In this document: piece by piece, positions 24,625 to 37,290 of the stretch
How positions within the stretch are numbered: position 1 is the first letter of the stretch
How the letters are laid out: each line of letters starts with the position of its first letter
Assembly (NCBI GenBank): GCA_022316685.1
Contig: JAKJHU010000615.1
Location: forward strand, 1-64,000
Direction: 5' to 3'
DNA length: 64,000 bases
Source: Progne subis subis
Lineage: Eukaryota; Chordata; Aves; Passeriformes; Hirundinidae
Position numbers and translations under genes: made by a program
The notes under the pieces: model-generated
Database searches by the model: none
Told to the model about the DNA's origin: nothing
The model's input: the letters and a program-made list of their open reading frames with translations, nothing else

Positions 24625-24730
24625 TCACAGCTGGGGAAACTGAGGCACAGAGAGACGACATGTTACAACGAAGTGATGAAGGGACAAAAACACAGGAACT
24701 CTCCTTCACGGAGTCCTGTCCACTGTCAGT
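24625..24730 (+). mobile_element. MIR/CORE-SINE-like ancient repeat fragment
   Basis: CTGGGGAAACTGAGGCACAGAG at 24631-24652 matches the highly conserved MIR/CORE-SINE motif. About 55 bases on, ACAGGAACTCTCCTTCACGGAGTCCTGTCC resembles the downstream part of the same family. The middle is degraded. Such elements predate the split of birds and mammals, and recognisable copies in birds are sparse. Confidence 0.5.
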
Positions 24731-24918
24731 GTTTGGAAACATTAGGTTAACAAGGGTTACCTTGAGGGTGTTTTGAAGAACTGAAGTACAATGGAGTTAA
24801 ACAAAGCAGAATTTATTTGCATAAAACACAGTTCATGTAAGAATCACCAAAATCTTAGATTGTACTGTGTGACCATGACGTAGTTTTTAGATTATTGAAC
24901 AAGCTTTGCTGCTGCAGC

Positions 24919-24937
24919 TTTTTTTTTTTTTTTTTTT
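24919..24937 (+). repeat. T19 homopolymer
   Basis: T19 about 190 bp right of the MIR-like fragment. Confidence 0.95.
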
Positions 24938-26343
24938 ATCTCTGTATTTATCAAGATTCTCAGCCTTCTTCAAATAATATATAAATTGTTTTAACTTGAT
25001 GGATTTTTTTTTCCTCTTGGAATGATTTTACATTATGAGGCAGGAAAAAAGTTTTTAAACCAGCACTTGTCAAATGTGATTTTAAATTTACCACAGATAA
25101 GCACCCAATGTTGAGCTGGAAAACATGTTACTTTTAAAAGGTGTTACTGCATGCAGAATACAGTTAAGTAAAACATGCAACAGAATTATAGGGAAAAAAA
25201 ACCCAAAAACAAACAGGCTTTCATTGGTAGAAAAACACATGAAAAAAGAGCATGGATGGCATGTAGAATTCAGCAAAAATCAGTGTCTGCATATTTTTAG
25301 CCACTACTTTGAATTTGTAATCACGGTTTCTGTATTTAGAAAATACGAATTCTGCAGCGTATTCTTCCCCCCAAAGTCTATTATTTAATAACACCAATGA
25401 AACGGCTTTTCAGAGAAAAAAATATTTCACCCTGAATATAAACTTTCCTCTCTTTTTTGGTGGTAATTTTGAAGTACCAAAATTAGAACTGTCTTAATTC
25501 TTAGCTGCGGTTTACATCCGTGGAGGGGAATGTGTGTGCAGAGTAACAGGCGGGTGGCAGGGCTGGAGAAAGATGAGCTGAGGAAGGCAGTGTCGATGTG
25601 TTACTACCTGCTTGCAGCCATAAGGCCAGAGAGTCATTTGTGACACTCTGGGGACAGTTTTGTCACCCTGACAGTAATGCTGTTATGCACCAACTTGACA
25701 CACAGGAAGAATCCATAAAGACAGATAAGTAACTGTGAAAGTGGCTGGGGATCAGCCTGAGTGCTACCACGCACCTGCAGTGACAAATAGATAGTCATGA
25801 AGGATTGAAAATCCTGCCCAACGCAGAGATATGTCAGTCCAAAGCCAGAACGCTGCCTGGCTACATGGAGGTTGTAGTAAAAATACACTTAAGGCACAGA
25901 AGGGCCCCCAGGCATAAATACGAGAAGGTTAACTTCAAAGTATATTAGTTCTTCTTTGTAGCTTTTTTTCCTTGAGAATACTTGATGTCTTTCACAATCG
26001 GACCAAATTCTTATATTGATTGCATTTGACTGGGCTAATTCCTGCAGATTTAATTGAAGTAGGTGTATGTTAACGTTGGTGTCATGAAAATGAGATTTTG
26101 GCCAATGTGATTTTTGTGGGAGCCAATGGGTCTGTTTCCAGGTGTCATTTTTTTAGTAATTATTTTATACCAATAGAGGTCCCCATCTGCAAATCCAATG
26201 AAGAAACTTGTGACTTAAGAAATACATTGTGTTTTTAAAAATACTATGCAGTCAAACATAAGTGCTAAAAATCAGTGCCAAACTGCTGTTTCTTATGTTC
26301 AAAACTGTGTTAGCTCCTACTGCAAGTGCATTTCTTTTTGTGC

Positions 26344-26364
26344 AAAAAAAAAAAAAAAAAAAAA
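26344..26364 (+). repeat. A21 homopolymer
   Basis: A21 in unique AT-rich DNA, preceded by TTTCTTTTTGTGC. Confidence 0.95.
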
Positions 26365-26764
26365 GTCATTTACAGTTTAAAAAAATATTTTGTAGAAAGC
26401 TAATGGTAGTTTTATTGCTTTTTTGGTTTGTTTATTTAAAACAAAGGGATGTAATCTTACCTTGAAGACCACTTCTGAATTCAGTCACTTTTGTGACTTC
26501 TGTTTCATTATTCATGTTTAATAATTTGAAGTTTATTTCTCAGGAAGGAAACGAATTACAACCAAAGACAGATGATGCGCTCGAGTTTCTATTTTGTTTA
26601 CTTTATAATCTCTGCTTTTCTCCTTTTCTTCTCAGTCTGGCCACTGGCTTCCACTTTTAAGGAACTTCCCTTTGTAGGCAGTCTCTGAAGTAATTTTGAT
26701 CCCTAGAAGAGGGACTAAAAAATCTTGTCAACCATACATTTTCTTGCACCCCACATGCTCAGGA

Positions 26765-26837
26765 TTTGGTGTTTTTTTGTTTTTTTGGTTTTTTTTTTTT
26801 TTGTTTGTTTGTTGTTTTTTTTTTTTTGTTGGGTTTT

Positions 26838-26867
<30 letters not shown>
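26765..26867 (+). repeat. G/T-only tract, 103 bp
   Basis: All 103 bases are G or T, with TTTTG and TTTG subrepeats near both ends. The long F-rich plus frames and K/Q/N-rich minus frames over 26696-27183 are products of this tract. Confidence 0.95.
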
Positions 26868-26868
<1 letters not shown>

Positions 26869-29270
26869 TCTTGTGTGTTTTCTTTTTCCCTTCCGATCTG
26901 CAAGTTCCTTGTTGTGTCCTGTGTTCCTTTGCATGGTGGCAGCTTTGAGCAGAGTCTGCAGAGCTCGGCAGGGTGCAATGAGCCTGCTGCTCGGCCCCGA
27001 GTGCCAATCCCAGACTCCTTGCTGAGCACTTCCACACTTCACGTGCACATCTCCCACTGAACTGTTCAGTTCATGCATTACCAGTGTCTTGTTCGTTCTT
27101 TGCCTCTTTGGCACAGTGTTGGGCACAGACTGCCTGGGTGGTTTGTGCAAGGTGGGGCGTGGTGCGTTTGGCCTCCTCCCCACATGACCTGGCTGACTTT
27201 CCTCCAGTCACCCTTTTCTTGAGCTGCTCTGGCATGAGCATTTTGTTCTCTTGATAATGCCCTCCTCTGGAGACCCTGAAGGATAAGAGTTTGGGTTAGC
27301 TGGGGAATCAGTCCTAGTAATGACAAGACACATAATGAGCTTTTGTGCAGTAAGATACACTGGTCATCAATATCAGCACTTTCAAACTATTTAGTAAATA
27401 CCTAAATACCTTAGCTGGCTTCTCCATTCCTATATTCTCTTTGAAGCACAGATAAAATAAACCTAATAAACCAAAATGGCAAAACCTATTTTCTCCCTTG
27501 CCCCCTGCCTCATCTCGAGTTCCTCATTGCAGAATGCTTTTCAGGCTTGAGTCAAAATATCTCTACCCTGCTGGATTTTATCCCTTAGGTTCCTACACTG
27601 TTTTAGCCTTTTCTGTTTGTTTTGTTCTTTTCTTTCCTTTTGCCCACCCTTTGTAGTAGAGTACCTCTTCAGACATGTTTTCCATGGCTTGCAGGTCTTC
27701 TCTTGTCCACTACCAGCCTGGACAAGTGGTTCCTTTTGTTTGCATGCTTCCTTCTTGTCCAAAGCAATAACAAGTGTTGCCTTTGTTAAGAATCATGTGT
27801 GGCCACTTTAGCCTAGTGTAAGACTTTTTTCTGATTTTTTCTAATTGTTACAGCAATTTGGAGTATCTAGAGAGCAGTTTTACTACAAGAAATATCTCAG
27901 GAGAAAAAGGAATTTATAAATTTGGCTTAAACGGATGTTAATCTCACAACCGTTGCTGAGATGGTGTCATCCTCTCTCTTCAGACCTGGCCCATTTTCAG
28001 CTTCTTTAAGACCATTTCTAATGTGTTTTCAGCTTCTGTTTTTCTCAGGTAGGGTTTATATTTCCATTGCAATCTTGAACAGTAAAGCCTTTTTAAAGAT
28101 ATCAAGTTTCATGTCTTATCCAAATATAGGAATTATTCAATAAAGATGCAGCAAATACTCTGAAATTTTAGTGGTAAGAATTAGCACAGCAGCATCTATT
28201 CCCATCTTACCATATTTTTGCTGAGTCACAATCATTTGAGCTAATCAAAATTAAGGTGAAATACTTCTTCACCAAAAAGTGCAATTTTTACAAAGCTAAA
28301 GCTTCCCATGATAAATGTGTCTGTCTGTTTTATTAAAACAAAATCTATTTAATTTTGACTTTGATCTAAAGTTCATGCTTTTGATTAGTCGAAAAAAAAT
28401 TAATTATGTGGCACTTGAAATCACCTTCTAGATGGGTAGATCAAACTCCCATTTTGTTCAGTTTGTTCAACTTCTTGGCAAAAATACTATGTCTTTGATG
28501 TTTTTTGGACTTTATAAGATAAAGCTGTGTTATGGCCTGTAGGAGTTAAATGGCTGCTGAATAAATTATGGGAGATGTCAACTCATCCCACAAGGGATGT
28601 CAGCTATAGTGTGAACGTGAACATCAGGCTCACCTGCCACAAGTCCCATCAAGCTGAACACCACCACAAAGAGAACAGCCCAGTGTTCTGCTGACTAAAA
28701 CCCAAGTGCTTCAGCTCAATTTTATGAATCAGATTGAGTTTTGCAATTTGGAATTATTTCACCATTATTTGATAAAATAAATGCAATGTATAAAAAAGCA
28801 ATGGAAATTTCAAAATTTCCTCTGGCACGGAGATTTGCAGTTTCACACAGCTTATGTGCAATATGCCATTGGCAAAGCAATTCCATTCTATAGTCAATTG
28901 CTCTTGTTGGTTGAACTGAATGCTAATGCAGGAGCTTTTATCTCATTTGAAACATATTAGTCAGAACCCAGAGAGCAAGAGGATACTGCCAAAAGGTGTC
29001 TTGCATTGACAGCAAAACTAACTTTGGAGCTCACCTCTCCCATTTCCATTCTAATCTTAGCTCTGATTTGGGTAAGGAAAATACAGTTGTTTCCTGTCAC
29101 TGCCTAGGAATTCCTTTAAAAAAAAAGTTTGTTTCACGTTTTACTTCTCTTTTTGTAGGGTCTCTACCCAGAAGGGGTACATAATTACTGTGGTGTTTAT
29201 GTTTTGAATGGTGTTAAAGCAATAGCTGTGCTTTACTACCGCATTGGATTTGAAGAGGGTATTGGAAGAC

Positions 29271-29292
29271 TTTTTTTTTTTTTTTTTTTTTA
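29271..29292 (+). repeat. T22 homopolymer
   Basis: T22 followed by AAATACTG. No retroelement body was recognised. Confidence 0.95.
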
Positions 29293-29599
29293 AATACTGT
29301 ATTCCATACACTCATGAAAAAATTGAATGTAATAATTCAATGGATTGGAAACATATTGCTTAGCCAAGATCTTTTTATTACTGAAGTCTGAATCTCACAA
29401 TGATTACCTCTTCAGACTGGACTAGAAATGAGTAGAATGGTGTGGTCATTTGTCATCAAGAGATTGAAAATGGTAGGCTTAGATAACCTGAAATTCAGTA
29501 TGTGTGGTGATTGCTACATCTCCATTTGTTAACTGTAATTATTCTGTATTTTCTTGGTGATTGCAAGCAGACTACTTATGCCTTTGTATTTTCTTCTTA

Positions 29600-29627
29600 A
29601 AATATATATATATGTGTATATATATCT
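29600..29627. repeat. Short AT-rich dinucleotide repeat
   Basis: AATATATATATATGTGTATATATATC, an imperfect (TA)n with a TGTG interruption. Confidence 0.8.
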
Positions 29628-31069
29628 CCTTTTTTTTAGCAAAGATCCATACTAAACTCATAGGTCCAGTTCTTTGGCTGGCACACATTCTTCAGGCATG
29701 GTATAAGTTGAGGTGATGGGCAAACAGTACAGTCCAGGAAAAGCATCTCATCTTTGGCTGCCTTGATCCCACGTAGGTCATGTTTACTGTTCTCCACTGA
29801 CTGCCATGACACTATACGAATTTATGTCATTTAATGTCACTTTCAAGGTTACTATAAAATCTAAATGGAAAAAAAAGTGTAGGTAGCACCCTCCCTGGAA
29901 AAGCAATGTGATAGTAATTTTGTGGCAGAAGACTTACAAGGCTAGATAGTTTTCCATAACGCTCCACATTTTTGCCTTTTATACACAAGGGAATAATACC
30001 TTGAGCCATTGTGCTTAGTCACCTGCTGCAAAACTCAGTGTCCAAAATCCTCATTGCCCATGTTAATCTAGGATTCTTCCAGAAAAGAAGAAGCATAAAT
30101 TGGAATCAGGAGAACCTGGATTGTATTTGTTTCTAAACTTGCAGATCATTTTATACTTCAAGCTGTTTCATCAGCCATCTTAAGCATTTTCTGAAAGACA
30201 CCTCAAATCATAATTTTTTATTTGGGTGGGTCTATAGTCATTGTCTAAAGAAGATACCAATGGGGTCACAAGTGACAAGTGTGGTAGATTTTTTTTTTTG
30301 GTAAAATCAGCAGATTTGATATGTTGGCTACTATAAGCCTTTGTGCTTACTTTAGGTCTTACTACAGTTCCTAATTAGTAAAGGAGTTATCTGGGAAAAG
30401 TTTCTATCAAGAATGTCCATGTCCAAAGGAAGGGAATGGAAGGAAAGAGGTTTGTGGGGTTTTGGTCAGAGATCCAAGGTGGTTCCAAACTGGTAGGACA
30501 TGGGATGGCTGGCAACTCAGGAAAAGTGCTGTCCACTAAATAAGTAACGTGGACACAAGGAATTGTTTTGCAGGGATTTATAGAGGGAATTGAAGTTAGG
30601 AAATACCACATGTGTGCTACTGCAGAGAAGGATGGGGTTGTGCACAGAAGCAGGAAAGTCACAGTGTTATGAGAAGGGCTCACTGAGGTCAAACCCTCCA
30701 TTACAGACTGAATAGATTGTAAATAATCCACCTAGGTCACAGACATATCTCTTTTTCCAATGATTAATTATGCAAATCTGGTATTCTATCTCAGGTCAGT
30801 TCTCTGACCATGTAGTTCACTCCTTTTTTGTGGAAAATTTGTGAGTTTTACCCTCTCCTCCCTAAAAGGAGCTACTAGTAGAGTTTCAGAATTTTCAAGC
30901 TGAATTTTTTTCTAATTTATTTCAAGCAAAGTGCCTTTTATAGGCTTATCTACTATTTTTTGCATTAAAACACAAGCAGAACTCAACCAACTTGAACAGG
31001 TTGAATGCCACATCTGTGCAGAAGATATCAGCACACTTATTTATGGCTCAAAGAAACAGAGTCTAAATT

Positions 31070-31330
31070 AAAGCAGCTATTGCTATAGAATGGATAAGCG
31101 GCCATTATGAATTATCCTTAATTATAGCGATTTCCTAAACTAATAAACCTGCTAAATCTTTTTTGCAAAGGTTAGTTTACACAGTGCATATAAAATCCGC
31201 ATGTGCTACGCATCAACCACCAGCTGTCTGACAGTGTGTTGCTATTGCAGTGAGCGTTCACATAAATTTTATGTTGGTTATATTAACAATCAGTCCATAT
31301 CACTACCCACAGATGCCAGTAGACATAAAA
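31070..31330. promoter_or_regulatory. Candidate conserved noncoding element
   Basis: Repeat-free DNA with AAGCGGCCATTATGAATTATCC, CTTAATTATAGCG, ACCAGCTGTCTGACAG (E-box CAGCTG beside TGACAG) and TATTAACAATCAG. Rare CpGs persist. No coding frame. Confidence 0.25.
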
Positions 31331-34300
31331 ATTGCTCTCCAGTGAGCCTAAATATCCCTAGAAGCTAGTTGTGTCTAATGTTCCATGTAGTATTTGTACG
31401 TGGAAGCAGCAGATTGAAAAGTTATTTACAGATGAATATTTCAATCGAGTTAGTTCATATTGGCCTACTTAGGGTTCTTTGCTGGTTTATTTGTATGCTA
31501 AATAATTCACTAAAGGTTCTTGTTTACTTTCAAAAGTAGTTTCTATGAAATGCAAACAACAGAGCCAACTTTAGGTGCTCTAAAGGCTAAGCAGCCCTGT
31601 TTTAAATGCAGGTCAGAGCTACAGACAGCATCTTGCAGATGGGCTGTCACTCGCAGTTTTACCCTTTTAGTTGCTGAGTCTTTAAAGAATTTACTGGGAT
31701 TTGATTCTTTGATATAAATATTTTGCAATAATGGGTTATTTTTTTCATATTCAAGCCTTTTCTATGGACAAATGTGAAGTCCTTGAGAGCCTTCCCATTA
31801 AGCAGACAGAGCTGGCATCTTGTGGGCTAGTTAGATGGGTTCTTGACAGTGCACAGGACTAGCAGGTGCAGTAGATGTGTGATTCCTCCTGCTGTAGGAC
31901 ATAAATACATTTTCATATGAATGCCTATGATTAATGTTTGCATACTATTTGTTGTGTATTTTGATTTTTTGATTAATCAGAGCACTGGACAAATGCAGTC
32001 ATTGTTCCTTTATTGAGATGCAGGAACTTAGCAACACTTCTAACACAGCACTGTCTACATCACAGTGTTCATCTGTGTGCTAACTTTTTTATTTTATAAT
32101 ATTGATTTTATCATTTTTACTGTTTGTAGTAGGAGTTGCTTTATTGATATTTACTCAAGCCCTCTTTGTGCAAACACTGTGGAATACTTTGTTGCAGGTA
32201 TTGATGTGCATTTGCTGATTGCTTCACCAGCATCAGCTTATTTCACCCAAATGGTATTCAGATGCTGTAATTGTTTCTTGCTATTGATTTTAGATTGCAT
32301 TTGTAACATGCTTCCGGAGACCATGGCACACATGCTGAGTCTGGCTATAGCTTTAGTTCATCCTTTTCAACAAGAATGTAAATCACATGTATTAAAATTG
32401 CAACACTGTAATGTTTTAAGTCTTGATTTGCTTTTCAAAGATCTCTCAAGAAAGATGGAGACCAGTCAGTTCTTGATAGATTGTGAAGGAGTATCTTACT
32501 GCTTCCTAAAGAATTCTGAGCTGTTAATGAATATTCAGGCATAATAATAGGGATGATCTGTCAATGCTGATTTGTTTTTGTAGAAATATGTTGTTGCTCA
32601 GGCATAGGTTCACAAATGCATTTAAGACTGAGTTGTTTTGTTGCTTGCATGTCCTGCTATTTGTGAAGTGAGGACTTTTGGGCAAATCATATCTTCAGCA
32701 ATTACTGTGAATGAGTGTTGAGTGTAGCATACCTTCTGCAAGAATTTCTTTGAAGAACATGTGATTTCACTATGTTCAAGTCCCACTCAGTCTTTCCACA
32801 AGAGTCTTTATTAATAAGTTGACCTGCCAAAGTGCCATGGAGGCACAGGCCTTTAGGGGGCATCTCCCAGGAAATGAAAATCCCAAATATAAATTAAATT
32901 AATTTCAGTAGGAAATACCCAAGGATGAAGGCGAAGCTTACAATATCACCTAAGAATGTTAACCAGTAAAACATGCATAACGTGTCTAGTGAATTTTATC
33001 TATTACATTTTTATTTATTAATTAGCCAGCAACAGTAGACCAGAATTACAAGTTTAGATAAAATTTAGAAACTTGACATAACCTTTAAAAAAATCAAAGT
33101 AAATGTATGAGAGTAGAGTAAATGCTATAAAGTGTAGGAAAATTTCTTCTCTTGTGACTCTAATGTAGGAGATCGCTCCTGATTTATTACTCATTTAACT
33201 GGTGGTGCATTTTGAACAGCAAGTGCTGTGTTCCCATGCTGGTATAACTTTATGTATCTATAGAACATCTCTTGGAAGAACTGAATAGTAGCTTTTAAAA
33301 TTAATTTGCATACTTGCTTTTGGAAACTGAGTTGCATTTTAATAAAAGAAGCGTGGTACATTAAATGCAGTCAAAACCAGAATTCCTAGGAAGGTTCATG
33401 GGGGCTTGTACCAAAAATACAAATCGTTACAATTGGGCAGATTTGAAAATTTCACTTGCAGTAAGAAAAAATTTAAAAGGAACATTTCATAAACATGAAA
33501 GAGTGAATGTTTATGTGGAGTGAAACTTCATGACATGGGGAATTAGTTTACCCAAAAGATGAGTTGAACACTGTTGGTATTAAAATACAAAACCCACTTG
33601 CCAAGATATCAGCTATCAAATGCAGTCCTAATGTGATTGCACCAAATAGAAAACTTGGCCCCACTGTGTTATCAGTGAGTAAAGATAAATCAGCAGCTCT
33701 TCTATAGCAGACAGGCAAGGAAAAAAGCCATTATGAAATATTAGTGAACATGTCATGAGATATCAGTAGTTTGCAGAAGCTGTCCCATTTGTCAGTGCTG
33801 CCCTAGTTGCTTAGAATACATGTATTTAAGAAAAAATTCTGTATAATTTTTATATGTGAAAAAAAAAACCCCCGAATTCATTCCAACTCATCGAGAAACA
33901 CAAGTGTTATGAAAGGAATTAAATTGCGTGCTTTGTATTTAGATAAGAATGTAAATGTTTTGCAAATGTACTAAATATTTGGAATGCAGCATTTTAGAGT
34001 GGAGAAACCGTGGCATATTCAGAGGGATTCTCAGCTTTCTGCTTCCTGAGAGCTTTTCCCAAATTCAGGGGAGGTTTCCTCTGGGCAAGTCCTCAGGACT
34101 GGGCTCTATCATCATCAGTTAATTGGGCAGAAATCTGAAAACAGCAGTGTTTGAAAGAAGTGTGTGTATGAAGGCAGACAGGCATCCTGCAGCAACTAAT
34201 TCACCCACATAGCACATCTTTGAACTGTCTAAGGCATAGCTAACTGTTTACATGCTACCAACAAGAGTAAATTCTCTGAACAGGAGGAAGAGACAGAGTT

Positions 34301-34840
34301 GCTGTGAATAAAGAAAAAGATTACAAGACAGCCCATCTGCTAGAGAGTACCTGTCACCTCCAGTTACAAGCTGGAGGCAGCCCTACCTCGGAGCAACTAG
34401 AGAGACCAGTTTATTATTCAAACAGGAGACATGGAGAAGCTAACTTAGACCTCCACTTTCTGTCTGATACAGTGTCAAAATATCAGTTGCAGGGAATTTT
34501 GTGGACAGAATAGTGAGGATAAGTTGAGTCTGAACACTAACAAGAAAAGAGCTAAAAGAACTGCTTCAGCAGAGCTAAATGGCTCTCCTAGCTAATAGCT
34601 ATGCAGGGGATTGAACGTCCTGGCTCTCAGGTGTAAACAAGAATTCTGCCAAGGAATGTACTGCTGGCAACAAGGATAAGAATTATATTAATGGCTAAGG
34701 CGATCTTGATATCCTTAAGAATCCTGATTGTAGTAATTTAAGAAACAATCACCTGGTTGTCATTCTACTTACAAGCCTGACAAAGGCAATTTTAGAGGGT
34801 CTTAAGACACATAATTTCCTTTTCTCTTTGGAATTCCTAT
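31331..34840. other. No gene recognised
   Basis: AT-rich unique DNA containing one long open frame (32065-32544) that is probably chance. A GC-richer patch at 34270-34640 with a 69-codon frame (HLLESTCHLQLQAGG) precedes the microsatellite and LTR-like DNA. It might be degraded retroelement sequence, but no family is recognised. Confidence 0.4.
32065..32544 (+). other. 159-codon open frame, probably non-coding
   Basis: This is one of the longest frames in the window that is not built on low-complexity DNA. The predicted peptide is hydrophobic and cysteine-rich at the start (LTFLFYNIDFIIFTV) and more ordinary later. No domain, splice context or homology is recognised. In AT-rich DNA of this length one such frame is only mildly unexpected by chance. 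Confidence 0.12.
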
Positions 34841-34844
34841 TGTT

Positions 34845-34899
<55 letters not shown>

Positions 34900-34905
34900 G
34901 CACAC
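34845..34905. repeat. Compound (TG)n(TA)n(CA)n microsatellite
   Basis: About 19 bases of TG repeat pass into about 23 of TA repeat and then a CA repeat with one CG interruption. The TG and CA arms are mutually complementary around a TA centre, so the 61-bp tract is one imperfect palindrome able to form a hairpin, and the TG/CA parts can adopt Z-DNA. A 181-codon plus frame starts in it and is not considered coding. Confidence 0.95.
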
Positions 34906-35149
34906 TATAGCAGGGATTGGAATACTTACTGTCTTTAGAAACCTATTCTTGTTGTCTAAAGCCAGATCAAGTTTCTCTCCTTCCATTACCATTGTCAAGA
35001 CCAGGTGGGGTGGTCACAGGCAGTTTTCACTGCTCTTAGAATGTTTGAGGAACCAGAGATTTTTATTTATGCCCCAACACTGTCCGATTTTATTTCTTGA
35101 ACTGTGGGTTAAGAATCCATTTTTTGACAGCAGGTGGAACATTGCTAGA

Positions 35150-36345
35150 GGAGCTGTACACCACGTTCTGAGAGCCCTAACATGTGGCAGGTGTAGAGGT
35201 CAGCTAGCACGTGTGGAGGGGGTGAAATTAGTCTCTAAGCAGGACCCCTGTAGAAAATGGAGGGAAGCTCTGTCTCTTTGGAGATTTTGCCTGACTGCCA
35301 TCAGGGGACAGAAAACTGCCACCACTGGGCTGCAGGTGACTCCCCTGAGAGGTAGGGAAACTCCTGCTGTTAGGGGACAATTCTCCTGACTAGCCAATGG
35401 TCATCCTCAAGGGATAGGACTATGGAAGGAGCCTTAGCATATAAAAACAATTAAATGAGTCATAAGTGGGTCCCATCCGGTTTTTGGTTCACTTGTCCAC
35501 TTGTTCATCCCCTTTTTGCTCCTGTCCTTGCCCTGCCTGCATTCTGTCTCCCTGCAGTACACCCTGCTTTGTCCCTACTTGCCTTCCCTGTTCACACGTG
35601 TTCTGTCTACTCTGCTTCACTGCTCCACAAGCTGCCTGCACTGCCCACAGCAGCCTGCTGCTTCCCCAAAAAACCTCTTCAGTGTGTGCCACGTGGGGCC
35701 ATGAGGACCTCTATCCCAGTGCCAAACTGCCTTCTGCCTTTGGCTCTTCTCTTTGAGAGAGCCAAAGAGCCTACAGGTCCAGGAACACTGAGGCTGGAAG
35801 AGGCATGCCACGGCAATCCCATCGAAAGCCCAACATTGCTGCTCCTACATCTTTCTGATCTTCAGCACCTGATTTAGTCCGAAGATGTCACCCAGGATTC
35901 CCCCATTCCAACCAGGGTTGATGGGACTGCCTGCTCACAAGACAGTTGATTTGGTCACAAGGTTGGCAGGATGGAATCCCAAAAATACTAATGGATGTTA
36001 GAGAAAGGTAGTAGTAGAATGTCAGACAAAATGTGTGAGAAACCAAGCTCAGAGAATTGTGGTATGAACCTGAGCACATGCCCTTTCAGTGACTGAGGTG
36101 GGGAAGAAATTGTGCTGCCACAAGCTCGCAGCACGCACACTTGACCTGCTGATTGGAGGCCAACAGTGCACCCCGGGATTCTGGTGGTTCTGTTCCTGCC
36201 CTTTCTATCTTGGTCTCTCTATCCCTCTCTATGCTTAATTTTCTCTTCCTCTCTAGTAGGGACACACATCTTTCATTATCAATAAATGGTTCTCAGATAC
36301 AATGTTTGCCTTGTTTGTGCTTGACTTCATCCAAGAAATCATTTA
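35150..36345 (+). mobile_element. LTR-like sequence, probably an old endogenous retrovirus LTR
   Basis: A CCAAT box (35394-35398) lies about 45 bases before a TATA-like CATATAAAAA (35439-35446). The following DNA is pyrimidine-rich and GC-richer than its surroundings. Further on, a pyrimidine block is followed by ATCAATAAATGGTTCTC with AATAAA at 36281-36286, then a T/G-rich segment. This order (CCAAT, TATA, poly(A) signal) is typical of LTRs. The TATA-to-AATAAA distance of about 840 bp is long for one R region, so it may be two pieces. No primer-binding site, gag/pol frame or clear target duplication was found. Borders are approximate. Confidence 0.35.
35394..35446 (+). promoter_or_regulatory. 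CCAAT and TATA boxes of the LTR-like element
   Basis: AGCCAATGG and CATATAAAAAC are spaced as in a polymerase II promoter. They support the LTR interpretation of the surrounding sequence. Current activity is unknown. Confidence 0.4.
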
Positions 36346-36594
36346 AAAAGAATCCCCCCCATGATACAGCAGAATGCTAAAAACAATCCCCTCCCTTATA
36401 GCAGAACGCAACACAATGCTTTTGTTTTACCTGTTGTCCCTTGGGGGATGGACAAATTGGGTGCAGACATGTAGCCAGGCCATCTTGACATTGATTTTTG
36501 AAGGTTCATTAGATAAATGCTGACATCATAGATTGATGTCTCTTTAAAACAGTGCCTGGCACAAAACCATTGGGAGAATCAAAAATATCGACTT

Positions 36595-37290
36595 ATCATG
36601 TTTGTGCAGGAGGCCCATGGAGATCTCCTGCATTAATGGGTCTATCAATTTAGGTATTCTTTAATTATTCTAATTGTACACCTTGCAGTTGGAAAGTGGC
36701 TTTATTAGGACTTCTGGCTAGGTAGTCCACACCTTTCAAAGAGAAGAAATAAGGAGTGCATTATCTACTTTGTCATCACATCTTGAATTGTTCTGGGGGT
36801 TTTCAGTTTGTTTCTTTTTCTTTATTACGTGCTAATTTGCCTGTGTAATGTGGTGGTAAAAATGAATAGGGATGCAGTGATGGGCCAATGCAGAGGCCAA
36901 AATGCTATGTGAGAGTTAGAGAAAGAGATGCTGGTAAAATAAAATTGATGGTTTTGTTCGTGTTTAACCCTTCACCCTGGCACCATCAATAGATTGAAGA
37001 CATCATTTGTATCTGCAAGTGTTTGTTTAATTAAGACCTCCTAAAAAATCTTTGCTATTGATTCATTCCATTATCTTATTGATTAACTGCACTGGATCAT
37101 GTACTTGCTCTTTAGTGGAAGGCAACAGTTTCAGCCTGCTGTCATTTACCACAGATGTGAACAGTAAGCAATGTTCAGCATCCATGTCTGCCAAAGTGTC
37201 TTGTGTTTTAATGAAGTACTGGCTGCAATTCCCTGTATTACATGAGAAAAGCCAGTTGTCTCCTGCTGGTGGTGGTGACCAAGCATAAAG
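36595..37290. promoter_or_regulatory. Candidate conserved noncoding stretch
   Basis: To the right of the LTR-like sequence, this region has TCTTTAATTATTCTAATTG, CATCAATAGATTGAAG and GTTTAATTAAGACC with no repeat signature. Composition differs from the LTR-like DNA to the left. Inference from motif texture only. Confidence 0.2.

Larger units (their letters stand above)
25000..31069. other. No gene recognised
   Basis: Mostly unique AT-rich DNA with one G/T-only tract and two homopolymers. The minus frame at 27541-27762 is K/Q-rich because the plus strand is pyrimidine-rich, and the minus frame at 30387-30731 lacks any splice context. No recognisable repeat family. Confidence 0.45.

Noticed and set aside
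24310..24776. Continuation of the 24256 frame to a total of 173 codons
   Set aside because: A strong donor at 24310 and the overlap with a MIR-like repeat argue that only the first 54 bp could be exonic. The rest has random-looking composition.
26696..27183. Overlapping F-rich plus frames and K/N/Q-rich minus frames, up to 151 codons
   Set aside because: They are created by the G/T-only tract, which lacks most stop codons in several frames.
34844..35389. 181-codon plus frame, the longest in the window
   Set aside because: It starts inside a TG/TA/CA microsatellite and continues through LTR-like DNA. There is no domain, splice or start evidence.
36281..36286. AATAAA as the end of a host gene
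   Set aside because: It fits better as the poly(A) signal of the LTR-like element, since no coding exon precedes it.
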